The translations under genes and the position numbers were made by a program. The notes under the pieces are model-generated. The model saw only the letters and a list, made by a program, of their open reading frames with translations, did no database searches and was not told the DNA's origin. A stretch of DNA of 43,726 nt. It comes from an uncultured Eubacterium sp. (GTDB taxonomy: Bacteria > Bacillota > Clostridia > Lachnospirales > Lachnospiraceae). The stretch lies in contig CAJTVR010000036.1 in the NCBI GenBank assembly GCA_910580075.1, positions 1 through 43,726 on the forward strand, given 5' to 3'. This document shows positions 35,071 to 43,726 of the stretch, in pieces. Within the stretch, counting starts at the first letter, position 1. Each line of letters starts with the position of its first letter.

Positions 35071-38000
35071 TCAGACATACAGCACATAGTCCTGCATTTC
35101 TTTCTTGAATCCCGCCACAGCCATAACCTCTTTCACACAATCCGGGTATTCTTTCACCACAACGCGTTTTAGTCCCGGATAAATTTTTCCTTTTTTATAA
35201 TCCTGTGCAAACAGCGTCAGAATTTCTTCCGTCATGCTTTCTTCAAAAATGCGCAGCACTCTGCCCTGCCGCTCCATCACTGCTACAGGCACACCGCCGT
35301 AACAGGCCGCGGCATTTCCGGGCACATTTAAAAAGCTGCGGCCGTTTTGATGCGCCAGTATTTTCCCCCAGCACTGTGCAGGGTCTGCGGCATTTACCCA
35401 GATCAGTTTTTTCTCAGGATTCTGCAGTCTGCGCACTACGGACTGGTAATCCTTACCACGGATAAACTGTGCACCGGACAGTCCTTCCACAAAATAACCC
35501 CTTCTGGCCTGCCCCGTATATTCCCATATCCGCAGCACGGATAGCGCTTCCTGCCAGGAAAGTCCGCATGCCTGTGCTGTTTCCCTGCTAATTACCAGTG
35601 TACGGTCAAAACATCTGTCCAGCCTTTTTTCAATTGTTTCAGACTGCTCTGCCAGCGGTCTTGTCACATCCCATCTTCCGGCGCGCAGTGCCTGTACCCG
35701 CATGCCTGCCTGCTGTCTGACGGATGCCTTGGATATTTTAGATGATTTTTTTAATTTTTCCAGTTCCTGCCACTGGCGTACCGGAATATAGCTATCAGCA
35801 TACACCATGCCCTTTCCCATCAGTGACAGCAGCGTATCATAAGCAGACTCCCCGGAAAGCTGGCGGTTCAGTGTCTGTAAAAAACTGGCACCCCGTTTCA
35901 GCAGCGCCTCATATATGATACGCTCTTTTTCACTGAGTTCCTGCAGACAGCTGCTCATATCCGCATCCCAGTCTGCTTCTTCCTGGTATTTAAAGCACAG
36001 GCCGCCTTTTTCATCCATCTGCCAGAACATTTCCCCCTCAGCCAGAAACGTATCCAGCATCGCTGTCCGGTAATTCTTCACACGTGCCGGAATGAGGATT
36101 CCTTCCCAGTAAGCAGCCGGGAAAACTGTTCCTGCATACTGACGCAGCAGGCTGCACAGGCATTCCTGTGCCGGAGCACCTGATTCCATTCGGGAAAGCT
36201 GAAGTGCGGCAAAAGATTCCGGCGGAACAGTACGCGCCTCTTCCCTCCGCTTCTTTAAAGTCCGTACTCTGGCACGGCGGTATAAAAGCACATGGTAATA
36301 CTGCGTTCCCTCACGGACTGCTTCTTCCATCCGGCAGAGTTCTTCCAGAATATCCTGTGCCCCGTCTGCAGTCCATCCATACCGCTGCGCAGTCTGCACT
36401 GCATCCGCTGCACCCCTGTACCGGAGCATGCGCCGCACAATATGCAGCCGCTCTTTCCAGCCTGTCTTTTCAAGCCGTGCCTGCACAGCAGCTTCCTGAA
36501 CAAATGCTGCCTGCTGCGTCTCTGTGCCTTCCCGGCCATATGATGCCTGCTGCACCTCTGTAACTTCCTGGACATGTGCCGCCGTTTCACCCTTTTCGGC
36601 TGCTTCTTTGTTCTCTTTTCCAGACTCCCCGGATATTTCTCCTCCAGATTCTTCCATATCCGCCAGCGCCGCCGCATATTCTTCCTCATGCTCCGCTGCA
36701 ATCCACAGTCCCTGCTCCAGATACAGAACTCTGCCGGCACGGGCCAGGCTGTCGAGCCATTCTGCCGGAATATCCAGTTCTCCTGCAGCCAGGTCTCCTT
36801 CTGTCATCAGCAGAGAATGCAGCTGTTCCTCATCTTTGGGCAGTTTTAAATAGCTGTCCCGTCCCTGGGCTTCTGACAGTTCTTCCATGCCGGGGCGCAG
36901 CAGATCTTTTTGTTTCAGCTGCTCTTCTTTGAGCGCCTCTGCCACTGCTGCATGGATTCCTCTCGGCGTAGGAGCATAGTCATACATCACGGCTGCCTCC
37001 TGTCCCCATTGTAACGGCAGAGACATCGGAGAAGGCACTTCGGTATAAATTTCACGCACTTCGATTATGCCGGCCCGGACACTGGATAAAATTTCACACA
37101 CTCCGTTTACATCCCACAGTTCCTGCATGCATTCCCGCCTTGTTTCCAGAATCAGCGGATGCTCTTTTTCCCATACGGCTTTTTCCAGCATCTGTGCGCT
37201 CCGAAGGCGCTGCATCCACAGCGGCTGCCTTCCGTTTTTTCTGACGCCCATCATAAGCGCGCGGCCGCTGTTATACCGGAACGCCATATTAAAAACCGGT
37301 GTTTCGGGCAGCAGGATTTCCAGCTGCCGGACACACGTATCCGGATCTGCGAGATAAAATATCCCTTCCGGCAGGTTCTGTTCCCCATATGCATACAGCA
37401 GGAATCCGTCTTCTTCATCCACATGCCCGACTTCCATCCCCGTACTCTGCCTGGCAGCATGAGCCAGAAGCAGAGCAAGCGGCGCATGAATCCTTCTGCC
37501 AAATACAGAATGAAACATCAGCTGGCTGTTTCCTGATGCATCCCGGAAATGCTCTATAATAATCGTCTTATCGTCCGGCAGGCTCCCGGCCGTCTTAATC
37601 TGGCGCTCCAGATAACCGGAAGACAGTTTCACTGCTGCCTCATCCAGTCCCAGAGCCTGTAATGCCTGCGGCAGCCTGCCGTTTTCATATGCATTCTGAA
37701 GCTCCCGGAACATCCGCCCGAACGCCTCTCCCGTGCGCCTGTCCCGTCCTTTCAGTTCTCCCTTCCAGAAAGGAAGCCTGGCCCCTTCCACAGGAGCCTG
37801 CACGACTGTCACAGTATCTCTGCTGATATGCACGACCCGCCATGCAAAAGAACCCAGAATAAAACGGTCGCCTTTTTGAGATTCATAGACAAATTCTTCG
37901 TCTACTTCGCCCAGCTTCACCCCTTCTTCTGTTTTCACAGAATACAGGCCTTTGTCCGGAATCGTGCCTGCGCCGGAGACTGCCAGCATTCTGCTGTAAC

Positions 38001-39420
38001 CGTCTCCCTGTACTTTTTCATGAATCCGGTCATACAGCACTCTCGGCCGGGCCGGGATGTCCTGTCCGTGCTCATAATCACCGGAAAGCATGCAGAGTAC
38101 GGATTTTACAGTATCTTTTGTCACATTGCGAAACGGCCATGCGCGCGGCAGGATTTCCATGACTTCATCCAGATCATAGCTGCGGTAAGCTGCCATAGAT
38201 ACGAGATGCTGAGCCAGCACATCCAGGCATTCTGACGGCGGGCTGACCTGTTCCACACCTCCCAGCCTGGCCAGCTGCGCCGTCATGCCGCAGGACACAC
38301 ATTCCGCAGCTGTCCTCGGAAACAGATACATCACGCTGGTACGCCCCGGATTATGCCCTGCCCGTCCAAGCCTCTGCATCGTCCCGGAAACCGTGCGCGG
38401 GCATCCGACCTGCAGTACCTGGTCAATTTCGCCCACATCGATTCCAAGCTCCATAGAAGAAGTGGCACACAGCAGCCGGAGGCTTCCGTCCCTGAGCGCC
38501 AGTTCGGTTTCCATCCGCTGATTCTTGGAAAGGCTTCCATGGTGCACCCGCGCAAAGCCTTCCCCGCCCAGCAGATTGACATAATAAGCCAGCTTTTCCG
38601 CATACCTTCGTCCTTCCACAAATGCAATAACACTGCGGCTGCCCTGACAGTACTGATACACAAGAGCCCCCAGTTCCTCCCAGACTGGATCTTTCCTTAT
38701 ACCTTTGTCCGTCTGTGCAAAAGGACTTATAATTTTAAGACTCACCTTTTTCTTCATAACAGGAGCCGCAATACATACTTTTTCCGGTGCCAGATACTCC
38801 GCTGCCATCTGCAGAGGTTCAATGGTAGCCGACAGGCCGATGCGCTGCAGAGGCCTCCCGCACAGCCTGTCCAGCCGTGCCAGGGAAAGCATCAGATGCG
38901 CTCCCCTTTTCGTATCAATCAGGGCATGCAGTTCGTCCAGAATAACAGCCCGGGCAGTGGCCAGCATATTCTGCCCTGTTTTGCTTGTAATCAGCAGATA
39001 CAGCGATTCCGGCGTCGTAATTAATATGTGCGGAGGCTTTTTTATCATCTGCTGCCGTTCCCGCTGCGGCGTGTCGCCTGTACGGATTCCTGTTACAATC
39101 TCTTTTGCAGCCCCGATTCCGTCCAGCGGTTTTTTCAGGTTTTCCCGGATATCAGCCGCAAGCGATTTCAGCGGAGACACATAAATCAGCTGCAGTTCCT
39201 GTTTCAGTTCTCCTCTCCTGCTGGCACGTTTCATCTGGTCTAAAAACACCAGAAATGCCGACAGTGTTTTCCCGGTTCCCGTAGGAGCCGACACAAGCAC
39301 ATGTTCACCCGCTGCAATCACCGGCCAGGCCTGCCGCTGCACCGGTGTCGGCTCTCCCAGCGATTTGCAGAACCACCCGGCTGTTTCTTTTTCAAAAAGC
39401 GTCAATATATTTTCCATCAT
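35071..39420 (-). CDS. lhr: Lhr-type large superfamily 2 helicase
   Basis: 1,449 residues from ATG 39420, chosen for AGGATGG 6 nt upstream (the ATG at 39447 has no RBS). SF2 motifs appear in order: TPVQRQAW (Q-motif-like), APTGTGKT (Walker A, K51), DELHAL (motif II, typical of Lhr), GLSATI (III), GSLSKNQR, MELGIDVG (V) and QRLGRAGH (VI). Then come the winged-helix and Lhr-core beta regions and a long C-terminal domain. An acidic, Q/E-rich, low-complexity insert lies at about residues 915-977. Bacterial Lhr proteins are 3'-5' ssDNA translocases and RNA:DNA helicases linked to DNA repair. It is a single-gene unit divergent from the GH85 gene. Confidence 0.93.
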   Translation of the reverse strand: MMENILTLFEKETAGWFCKSLGEPTPVQRQAWPVIAAGEHVLVSAPTGTGKTLSAFLVFLDQMKRASRRGELKQELQLIYVSPLKSLAADIRENLKKPLDGIGAAKEIVTGIRTGDTPQRERQQMIKKPPHILITTPESLYLLITSKTGQNMLATARAVILDELHALIDTKRGAHLMLSLARLDRLCGRPLQRIGLSATIEPLQMAAEYLAPEKVCIAAPVMKKKVSLKIISPFAQTDKGIRKDPVWEELGALVYQYCQGSRSVIAFVEGRRYAEKLAYYVNLLGGEGFARVHHGSLSKNQRMETELALRDGSLRLLCATSSMELGIDVGEIDQVLQVGCPRTVSGTMQRLGRAGHNPGRTSVMYLFPRTAAECVSCGMTAQLARLGGVEQVSPPSECLDVLAQHLVSMAAYRSYDLDEVMEILPRAWPFRNVTKDTVKSVLCMLSGDYEHGQDIPARPRVLYDRIHEKVQGDGYSRMLAVSGAGTIPDKGLYSVKTEEGVKLGEVDEEFVYESQKGDRFILGSFAWRVVHISRDTVTVVQAPVEGARLPFWKGELKGRDRRTGEAFGRMFRELQNAYENGRLPQALQALGLDEAAVKLSSGYLERQIKTAGSLPDDKTIIIEHFRDASGNSQLMFHSVFGRRIHAPLALLLAHAARQSTGMEVGHVDEEDGFLLYAYGEQNLPEGIFYLADPDTCVRQLEILLPETPVFNMAFRYNSGRALMMGVRKNGRQPLWMQRLRSAQMLEKAVWEKEHPLILETRRECMQELWDVNGVCEILSSVRAGIIEVREIYTEVPSPMSLPLQWGQEAAVMYDYAPTPRGIHAAVAEALKEEQLKQKDLLRPGMEELSEAQGRDSYLKLPKDEEQLHSLLMTEGDLAAGELDIPAEWLDSLARAGRVLYLEQGLWIAAEHEEEYAAALADMEESGGEISGESGKENKEAAEKGETAAHVQEVTEVQQASYGREGTETQQAAFVQEAAVQARLEKTGWKERLHIVRRMLRYRGAADAVQTAQRYGWTADGAQDILEELCRMEEAVREGTQYYHVLLYRRARVRTLKKRREEARTVPPESFAALQLSRMESGAPAQECLCSLLRQYAGTVFPAAYWEGILIPARVKNYRTAMLDTFLAEGEMFWQMDEKGGLCFKYQEEADWDADMSSCLQELSEKERIIYEALLKRGASFLQTLNRQLSGESAYDTLLSLMGKGMVYADSYIPVRQWQELEKLKKSSKISKASVRQQAGMRVQALRAGRWDVTRPLAEQSETIEKRLDRCFDRTLVISRETAQACGLSWQEALSVLRIWEYTGQARRGYFVEGLSGAQFIRGKDYQSVVRRLQNPEKKLIWVNAADPAQCWGKILAHQNGRSFLNVPGNAAACYGGVPVAVMERQGRVLRIFEESMTEEILTLFAQDYKKGKIYPGLKRVVVKEYPDCVKEVMAVAGFKKEMQDYVLYV

Positions 39421-39633
39421 CCCATACCATCCTGTCAGGCTAAGCATTCAAAGTTTGTTAAATTATTATAACGGACAGACCGAATCGTGTAAAGTTTTTA
39501 TAATTCTCACAAAAAAACCGCTTATTTTTTACATTATCCACAATTTATACATGGAATCTGGTTTTATTACACTTTTCCAGCCGTTTTTACCTATGTTAAA
39601 ATTTACCTGTGTAAAACTATGAGGAGGGATCAC

Positions 39634-42549
39634 ATGAAGCTAAAACAATTCAAAAAATGGATGTCAGCAGCACTGGCAGCAGCTATGCTGTTAAGCCTGA
39701 CAGGATGCTCCAAAAAACCGGACCAGACAGGCGGCCAGGAAAACGGCCCGTCAGAAGGCCGGGAAAACGGCCAGTCAGAAGAAAGCTCGTCAAAATACCT
39801 TGAAACAGAAGAAAGCACGTTTGACAAGCCAATGGCAAACCAGCCAGAGACCCCTTACTGGTTCCCGGAAGACCTGCTCGCATGGAGCCCGGAAAATGAC
39901 CCGGACTTTGTTTACAACCAAAGCAGCATCTCCCTTGCATCCAGAGCAGACAAACAGTCGATGACGGCAGCAAACAGCACGCAGAATAAAGACATGAAAG
40001 TGGCTGCGCTTTCCATTATGAATGGAAGCACCAGCGGAAATGCTCCGCATGGAATCAACACCGCAAATGCAAATGTATTTTCTTACTGGCAGTATATTGA
40101 CCAGCTTGTATACTGGGGCGGATCTTCCGGGGAAGGCATTATCGTCGCACCGAGTGCAGACGTCATCGATGCAGCACATAAAAACGGCGTTCCGGTACTT
40201 GGTACCATTTTCTTCCCGCAGACAGCCCACGGCGGCAAAATTGAATGGCTGAACAAATTTCTTGAAAAAGATGATCAGGGAAATTTCCCAATCGCTGATA
40301 AACTAATCGAAGCAGCAGATGCATACGGCTTTGACGGCTGGTTTGTCAATCAGGAAACAGACACTGCCGTAGAAAGTTTTGATGCCGCTGCAGCCGGCGA
40401 AGAGCCGTCCGGTTCTGCTGAAGGCGGACTTACAAAAGAACATGCTGTCCTGATGCAGGCATTTATTAAACAGTTCAAAGAAAAAGCCGGGGACAGTCTG
40501 GATATCATGTGGTATGATTCCATGACATCCAAGGGCAAAATGGACTGGCAGAATGCTCTTACCGACAAAAATACATATTATATGACAGACAAAAACGGCA
40601 GTCCGGTATCTGACAGCATGTTCCTGAACTTCTGGTGGACGACGGACAAACTCGCACCAAAAGAGCTGCTCAAAGCGTCCAGGGAAAAAGCGGAAGAAAT
40701 CAGTATCAGCCCATACGACCTGTATGCCGGCATCGATGTACAGGCAGAAGGCATCATGACCCCGGTCAAATGGGAGCTGTTTACCGATGAAAGCGGCACG
40801 CCTTATACTTCTCTCGGCCTTTACTGCCCGAGCTGGACATATTTTGCAGCAGATAATTTTGAAGATTTTGAGAAAAAAGAAAGCAGCTTCTGGGTCAATG
40901 AAACTGGCAATCCGTTTGCCGGCACAGAAGCTGACGGCACAAGATGGAGAGGTATTTCTACCTATGCCATTGAGCAGACCGCAGTAACCTCCCTTCCGTT
41001 TGTGACAAATTTCAGCCTCGGACACGGCTACAGCTATTTTATCAACGGCGAAAAAGTATCTGTCATGGACTGGAACAACCGCAGTATGCAGGATATCATG
41101 CCGACTTACCGCTGGGCATTTGAGCACGGTGAAGGCAATCACTTTACTGCCAGCACAAACTATGCAGACGCTTACAACGGCGGCAATGCCATTAAGCTGC
41201 GCGGAGAACTGAAAGCAGACACGCCTAGCACAGTCCGCCTTTACAGTACACAGCTTGCTTTTGAAGAAGGCACTGTATATACGACCACAGCTAAAGCATC
41301 CTCTGAAACAGACCTGAGCCTGATTTTAGGCTATGACGACGGAAGCACTGAAACTTTCACTGCTGATAAAAAAATCGGAGCTGACTGGACAACAGCTGCA
41401 TTCGATGTTAAAAATGCAGCCGGTAAAACAGTTACTTCTATTTCCTATGAGCTAAAGACAGCAGAAGACGTTTCCGGGTATGAATTCAACTTCGGACAGA
41501 TTGCCATTCTGCCGCAGGATGCCCCAAAAGCTCCTCAGGCCGTCACAGGATTTCAGATTGACGATGCTGTATTTGACGAAGAAGAAGGCATCTATGCAGG
41601 CATCCGGTTCAGCTGGGATGAAAACACTGCAGACAGCGGCTGCTATTATGAAATATACCGCGTAAATGAAGACGGGACACGTTCCTTCTTAGGCGCAACC
41701 CCGGCGGCTACACATTATGTCAATGCATTACAGAGAAACGAAGAAGCAGACAAAACAAACAAATCGGTCTTTGAAGCAGTTGCCGTCAGCATAACCGGCG
41801 AACGCAGCGAAGCATCTGAAACCGTTACCCTGGAATGGCCGGATAACAGCATTCCAAAAGCAGCATTCAAAGCCTCCCGCACACTGGCTGCCCCTGGCGA
41901 AGAAATCAAATTTGAAAGCCTGTGTTCAGCAAATACAGAATCTCTTCTGTGGGAATTTGAAGGCGCTGATACTGAAACAAGCGAAGATGCCGCTCCGTCT
42001 GTCACATATACAGAAGAAGGCACCTACAAGGTAAAACTGACTGCCAAAAATGAATCCGGCGAAACTCCTGTCGAAATCGAAGGCTGCATTACCATTTCAT
42101 CGAAAGCATCCGGAGACCTGGCACTGCTTTCACAGGATATGAATACAGACGCTTCATCTTATGTCAACGATAATGAAGCTCCTGCCTTTGCCGTAGACGG
42201 AAAGACAGAAACCAAATGGTGCGCAACAGGCCCTGCACCGCATGAAATTACCATAGATCTTGGAGAAGTAAAAACTGTCAGCGAAGTACAGATCGCTCAT
42301 GCAGAAGCTGGAAACGAAAGCCCGGATATGAATACCAAAGCGTACGCTATCGAAGTAAGCGAAGACGGGACAGAATTTACCCAGGCAGCAAGAGTCATTA
42401 ATAATGCTGCCGGCAATACATCCGACACTTTCCCGGCTGTTTCTGCAAGATATGTAAAACTGATCGTGGAAAAACCGACACAGGGTTCTGATACAGCTGC
42501 ACGAATCTATGAAGTAAGCGTGTATGGATTGAATGAAACTATTAAATAA
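39634..42549 (+). CDS. GH85 endo-beta-N-acetylglucosaminidase lipoprotein
   Basis: 971 residues from ATG 39634 with GAGGAGGG 5 nt upstream; the ATG at 39619 overlaps that RBS and is rejected. A lipoprotein signal with lipobox LTGC (Cys25) is followed by a Gly/Glu/Ser-rich linker. The GH85 domain (about 75-430) has YWQYIDQLVYWGG and the active-site segment FDGWFVNQET, where N239 and E241 match the catalytic Asn/Glu pair of the family. Then come beta-sandwich modules, an FN3-like domain (about 635-730), a PKD-like domain (about 742-825) and a C-terminal F5/8 type C/CBM32 module (about 832-968). Family members cleave the chitobiose core of N-glycans, so it probably releases host or dietary N-glycans at the cell surface. 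No transporter is adjacent. Confidence 0.93.
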   Translation: MKLKQFKKWMSAALAAAMLLSLTGCSKKPDQTGGQENGPSEGRENGQSEESSSKYLETEESTFDKPMANQPETPYWFPEDLLAWSPENDPDFVYNQSSISLASRADKQSMTAANSTQNKDMKVAALSIMNGSTSGNAPHGINTANANVFSYWQYIDQLVYWGGSSGEGIIVAPSADVIDAAHKNGVPVLGTIFFPQTAHGGKIEWLNKFLEKDDQGNFPIADKLIEAADAYGFDGWFVNQETDTAVESFDAAAAGEEPSGSAEGGLTKEHAVLMQAFIKQFKEKAGDSLDIMWYDSMTSKGKMDWQNALTDKNTYYMTDKNGSPVSDSMFLNFWWTTDKLAPKELLKASREKAEEISISPYDLYAGIDVQAEGIMTPVKWELFTDESGTPYTSLGLYCPSWTYFAADNFEDFEKKESSFWVNETGNPFAGTEADGTRWRGISTYAIEQTAVTSLPFVTNFSLGHGYSYFINGEKVSVMDWNNRSMQDIMPTYRWAFEHGEGNHFTASTNYADAYNGGNAIKLRGELKADTPSTVRLYSTQLAFEEGTVYTTTAKASSETDLSLILGYDDGSTETFTADKKIGADWTTAAFDVKNAAGKTVTSISYELKTAEDVSGYEFNFGQIAILPQDAPKAPQAVTGFQIDDAVFDEEEGIYAGIRFSWDENTADSGCYYEIYRVNEDGTRSFLGATPAATHYVNALQRNEEADKTNKSVFEAVAVSITGERSEASETVTLEWPDNSIPKAAFKASRTLAAPGEEIKFESLCSANTESLLWEFEGADTETSEDAAPSVTYTEEGTYKVKLTAKNESGETPVEIEGCITISSKASGDLALLSQDMNTDASSYVNDNEAPAFAVDGKTETKWCATGPAPHEITIDLGEVKTVSEVQIAHAEAGNESPDMNTKAYAIEVSEDGTEFTQAARVINNAAGNTSDTFPAVSARYVKLIVEKPTQGSDTAARIYEVSVYGLNETIK

Positions 42550-42573
42550 CTCAGATTTCCAGACAAAACGGAA

Positions 42574-42601
42574 GGCCGGCAGATTAATTTTATCTCCGGC
42601 C
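42574..42601 (+). terminator. Hairpin after the GH85 gene
   Basis: A GGCCGG/CCGGCC stem with an inner AGAT/ATCT pairing, 25 bp beyond the stop. No T-run follows, so termination is plausible but not certain. Confidence 0.45.
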
Positions 42602-42624
42602 CCGTATTGCAGAAAAAATACATA

Positions 42625-43094
42625 TTGGAAATCTTTTTTGCATATGCTATAGTTCTCCCCGGATTTTTCCCGGTTCCGGATCGGGACTGTCCATTTTTTC
42701 ACGATCTCAAATGCTGCCAGATACAGGGCTTTTAATAATGCCTGCGAACTCGGAAATATGCTCCTCTGGCGGTTAGGCGGCAGGAGGAATAAGCTGTTCA
42801 TCACGCTCAGCCAGTACCTGCGGCTCGAAAGAACTCTGCCTGTCCTGCGGCATGTCCGCCTCAAACCCGCCATATCTGCTGCAGACGCGCCTGGGCTTTG
42901 TCCCGTTGCGGTAATCGGGCTCGCCGGAACGTTCGTACCAGGTCATATCCCAGACGGCCGTCCATTTCCGCCTCCAGCATCTCTTTGAGCGTGCCGGAAA
43001 GCAGGTCTTTCAGGGCGTCCTGGATGTTCTCCGCCGTTTGAATGCCATACTCCCGGAGCAGATCCTGGATGACGTTCCTCTTTCCCTCTGTCAT
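42625..43094 (-). pseudogene. IS256-family transposase remnant, internally deleted and frameshifted
   Basis: ATG 43094 begins a typical IS256/Mutator transposase N-terminus (MTEGKRNVIQDLL, DALKDLLSGT, LEAEMDGRLGY). After LGY the frame shifts; in the next frame the family sequence resumes (YERSGEPDYRNGTK, DMPQDRQSSFEPQ). Near 42780 it jumps directly to the family C-terminus (SIFPSSQALLKALYLA, KKWTVPIRN). The whole DDE catalytic middle, several hundred residues, is missing. The element cannot transpose. No terminal inverted repeats were identified. The long frame reading on to 42154 is a fusion with antisense GH85 sequence. Confidence 0.85.
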
Positions 43095-43440
43095 TGGTTT
43101 TGGTTTGTAAACTTCTTTTTTCTGTTTGCCATATTTATATGATTTTTTATTTTATCAAAGAAGACCATTTCAGAATACTTCGATTCAGTCAGTTTATTGC
43201 TTATACTGCACAGATTAGATTATTCTATTTTCCTCTAAGTTAATACCTGCAAAACAGTAAGAAATCAATTAACTTACTGCTCCTATTTCAAGTTAAATAT
43301 GGTATTAAAATCCTTTTTATATGATTCCGCATAGATAACTTTATCCAGCATTCTACTCATTTCCTTTACTTTTGTATAGGAAAATTATAATCTATAAAAT
43401 TCTAAATATATTTATTTTTTTCAAGTCAGCCAAACAAATT
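43095..43440. other. AT-rich intergenic region
   Basis: About 345 bp between the IS256 remnant and the small peptide locus. No gene, RNA or clear repeat was seen; the right end of the lost IS element may lie here. Confidence 0.5.
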
Positions 43441-43465
43441 ATTTGTACCATTTCCCGCTAAAATA

Positions 43466-43474
43466 TGCTATAAT
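43466..43474 (+). promoter_or_regulatory. Extended -10 promoter of the small peptide locus
   Basis: TGCTATAAT matches the extended -10 consensus. A second TATAAT lies at 43479-43484. A TTGTAC at 43443 is spaced 20 bp, too far for a good -35. The implied leader is about 65 nt. Confidence 0.6.
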
Positions 43475-43518
43475 ACCCTATAATCAGTGTAGACAGTATG
43501 GGGATAGTTCCTCGGTTG

Positions 43519-43540
43519 CCCTTTTCGGAGACGGAAAGGG
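43519..43540 (+). promoter_or_regulatory. Hairpin sequestering the Shine-Dalgarno
   Basis: CCCTTTTC (43519-43526) pairs with GGAAAGGG (43533-43540) around a 6-nt loop. The right arm is the purine-rich ribosome-binding sequence of the peptide at 43548, so translation should be low unless the hairpin opens. Confidence 0.65.
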
Positions 43541-43547
43541 GGATTCT

Positions 43548-43631
43548 ATGAACACGTTAGAAGTTTTAACATTGCTGTTAGTAGTATTCGCAGCATTAAC
43601 ATACATAGATAATCATAACAACCGTAAATAG
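43548..43631 (+). CDS. 27-residue hydrophobic peptide, putative type I toxin
   Basis: ATG 43548 follows AAAGGGGG. The peptide begins MNTLEVLTLLLVVF, has one membrane segment (about residues 4-19) and ends in a polar tail, DNHNNRK. Size and layout resemble TxpA/holin-like type I toxins of Firmicutes. The context also fits: own promoter, Shine-Dalgarno buried in a hairpin, a terminator, and an opposing terminator just after the stop that would end an antisense RNA. A longer frame from 43443 exists, but its start has no RBS. Toxicity is inferred only from these features; a small membrane peptide of other function is possible. Confidence 0.65.
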   Translation: MNTLEVLTLLLVVFAALTYIDNHNNRK

Positions 43632-43636
43632 ACAGG

Positions 43637-43688
43637 AAAAAAGCTATCCTCTACCGCAAAGGTTCTTTCTTAACTTTGGGTATGATAG
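43637..43688 (-). terminator. Minus-strand terminator, possible end of an antisense antitoxin RNA
   Basis: An imperfect hairpin (CTATC/GATAG, TACC/GGTA and CAAAG/CTTTG, 43644-43688) is followed on the minus strand by TTTTTT (43642-43637), right at the stop of the small peptide. A minus-strand transcript starting beyond the window would end here. Confidence 0.6.
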
Positions 43689-43698
43689 GTAATAAAAG

Positions 43699-43722
43699 AA
43701 CAGGTCAAAGATCTGTTTTTTT
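43699..43722 (+). terminator. Terminator of the small peptide transcript
   Basis: An 8-bp stem AACAGGTC/GATCTGTT (one G-U) with an AAA loop, followed by a T-run. It would give the peptide a monocistronic transcript of roughly 240 nt. Confidence 0.8.
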
Positions 43723-43726
43723 ATTA

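Noticed and set aside
36255..36740. Frames on both strands inside lhr (36168-36932 and others)
   Set aside because: Shadows of the high-GC lhr coding sequence without start signals.
42154..42873. 239-codon minus-strand frame
   Set aside because: Fusion of the IS256 C-terminal remnant with sequence antisense to the GH85 gene; not a real gene.
1..43726. Site-specific recombinase (invertase or tyrosine integrase) for the cassette array
   Set aside because: Looked for and not found in the window; it could lie outside, or the array may rely on homologous recombination.
1..43726. CRISPR arrays, tRNA or rRNA genes
   Set aside because: No regularly spaced short repeats and no cloverleaf or rRNA-like segments were recognised by eye.

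Overview
The window looks like chromosomal DNA of a gut-type Firmicute, most likely a Lachnospiraceae member. I infer this from strong AGGAGG ribosome-binding sites, moderate-to-low GC, and the mix of gene families: Lhr helicase, LacX-type mutarotase, GH85 lipoprotein, AAA-ATPase-like/PD-(D/E)XK, Uma2 and Rpn proteins. No rRNA, tRNA or CRISPR array was seen, and no species can be named from sequence alone.

Positions 1-31,100 hold six paralogous copies of a very large surface-protein gene in alternating orientation (+,-,+,-,+,-), as tail-to-tail pairs 1/2, 3/4 and 5/6. Only copy 6 (26216-30820, minus) is complete. It has a promoter-like sequence with a G7 tract between -35 and -10, a leader of about 250 nt, a strong RBS, a signal peptide and about 330 N-terminal residues absent from the other copies. 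Copies 2-5 begin at the same point, residue T330 of copy 6, in a roughly 102-bp conserved core. They lack promoter, RBS and signal peptide, yet stay open for about 1,200 codons. Copy 1 runs off the left edge. I read this as an antigenic-variation locus: one expression site plus at least four, probably five, silent cassettes. Segment-by-segment resemblance of copy 6 to different cassettes suggests past gene conversion. The inverted core pairs would also allow promoter-switching inversions of the Campylobacter fetus sap type.

The gaps between divergent cassettes hold accessory genes. One gap (8.0-12.7 kb) has an AAA-ATPase-like/PD-(D/E)XK gene and two divergent Uma2 genes. The other (20.7-22.4 kb) has an Rpn-family recombination-promoting nuclease gene and a truncated tandem copy; a decayed rpn relic also lies upstream of cassette 2. 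A shared upstream common element ties rpn 3' ends to cassette starts. No invertase or integrase is present in the window.

To the right (31.7-34.8 kb) lies a two-gene ATPase/TOPRIM operon resembling OLD/PARIS-type defence, whose TOPRIM gene is broken by an in-frame amber codon. It is followed by a LacX-type epimerase, an Lhr-type helicase, a secreted GH85 endo-beta-N-acetylglucosaminidase lipoprotein and an internally deleted IS256-family remnant. At the right edge is a 27-residue membrane peptide whose Shine-Dalgarno is buried in a hairpin, with an opposing terminator just after its stop. This looks like a type I toxin-antitoxin locus, cut by the window end.
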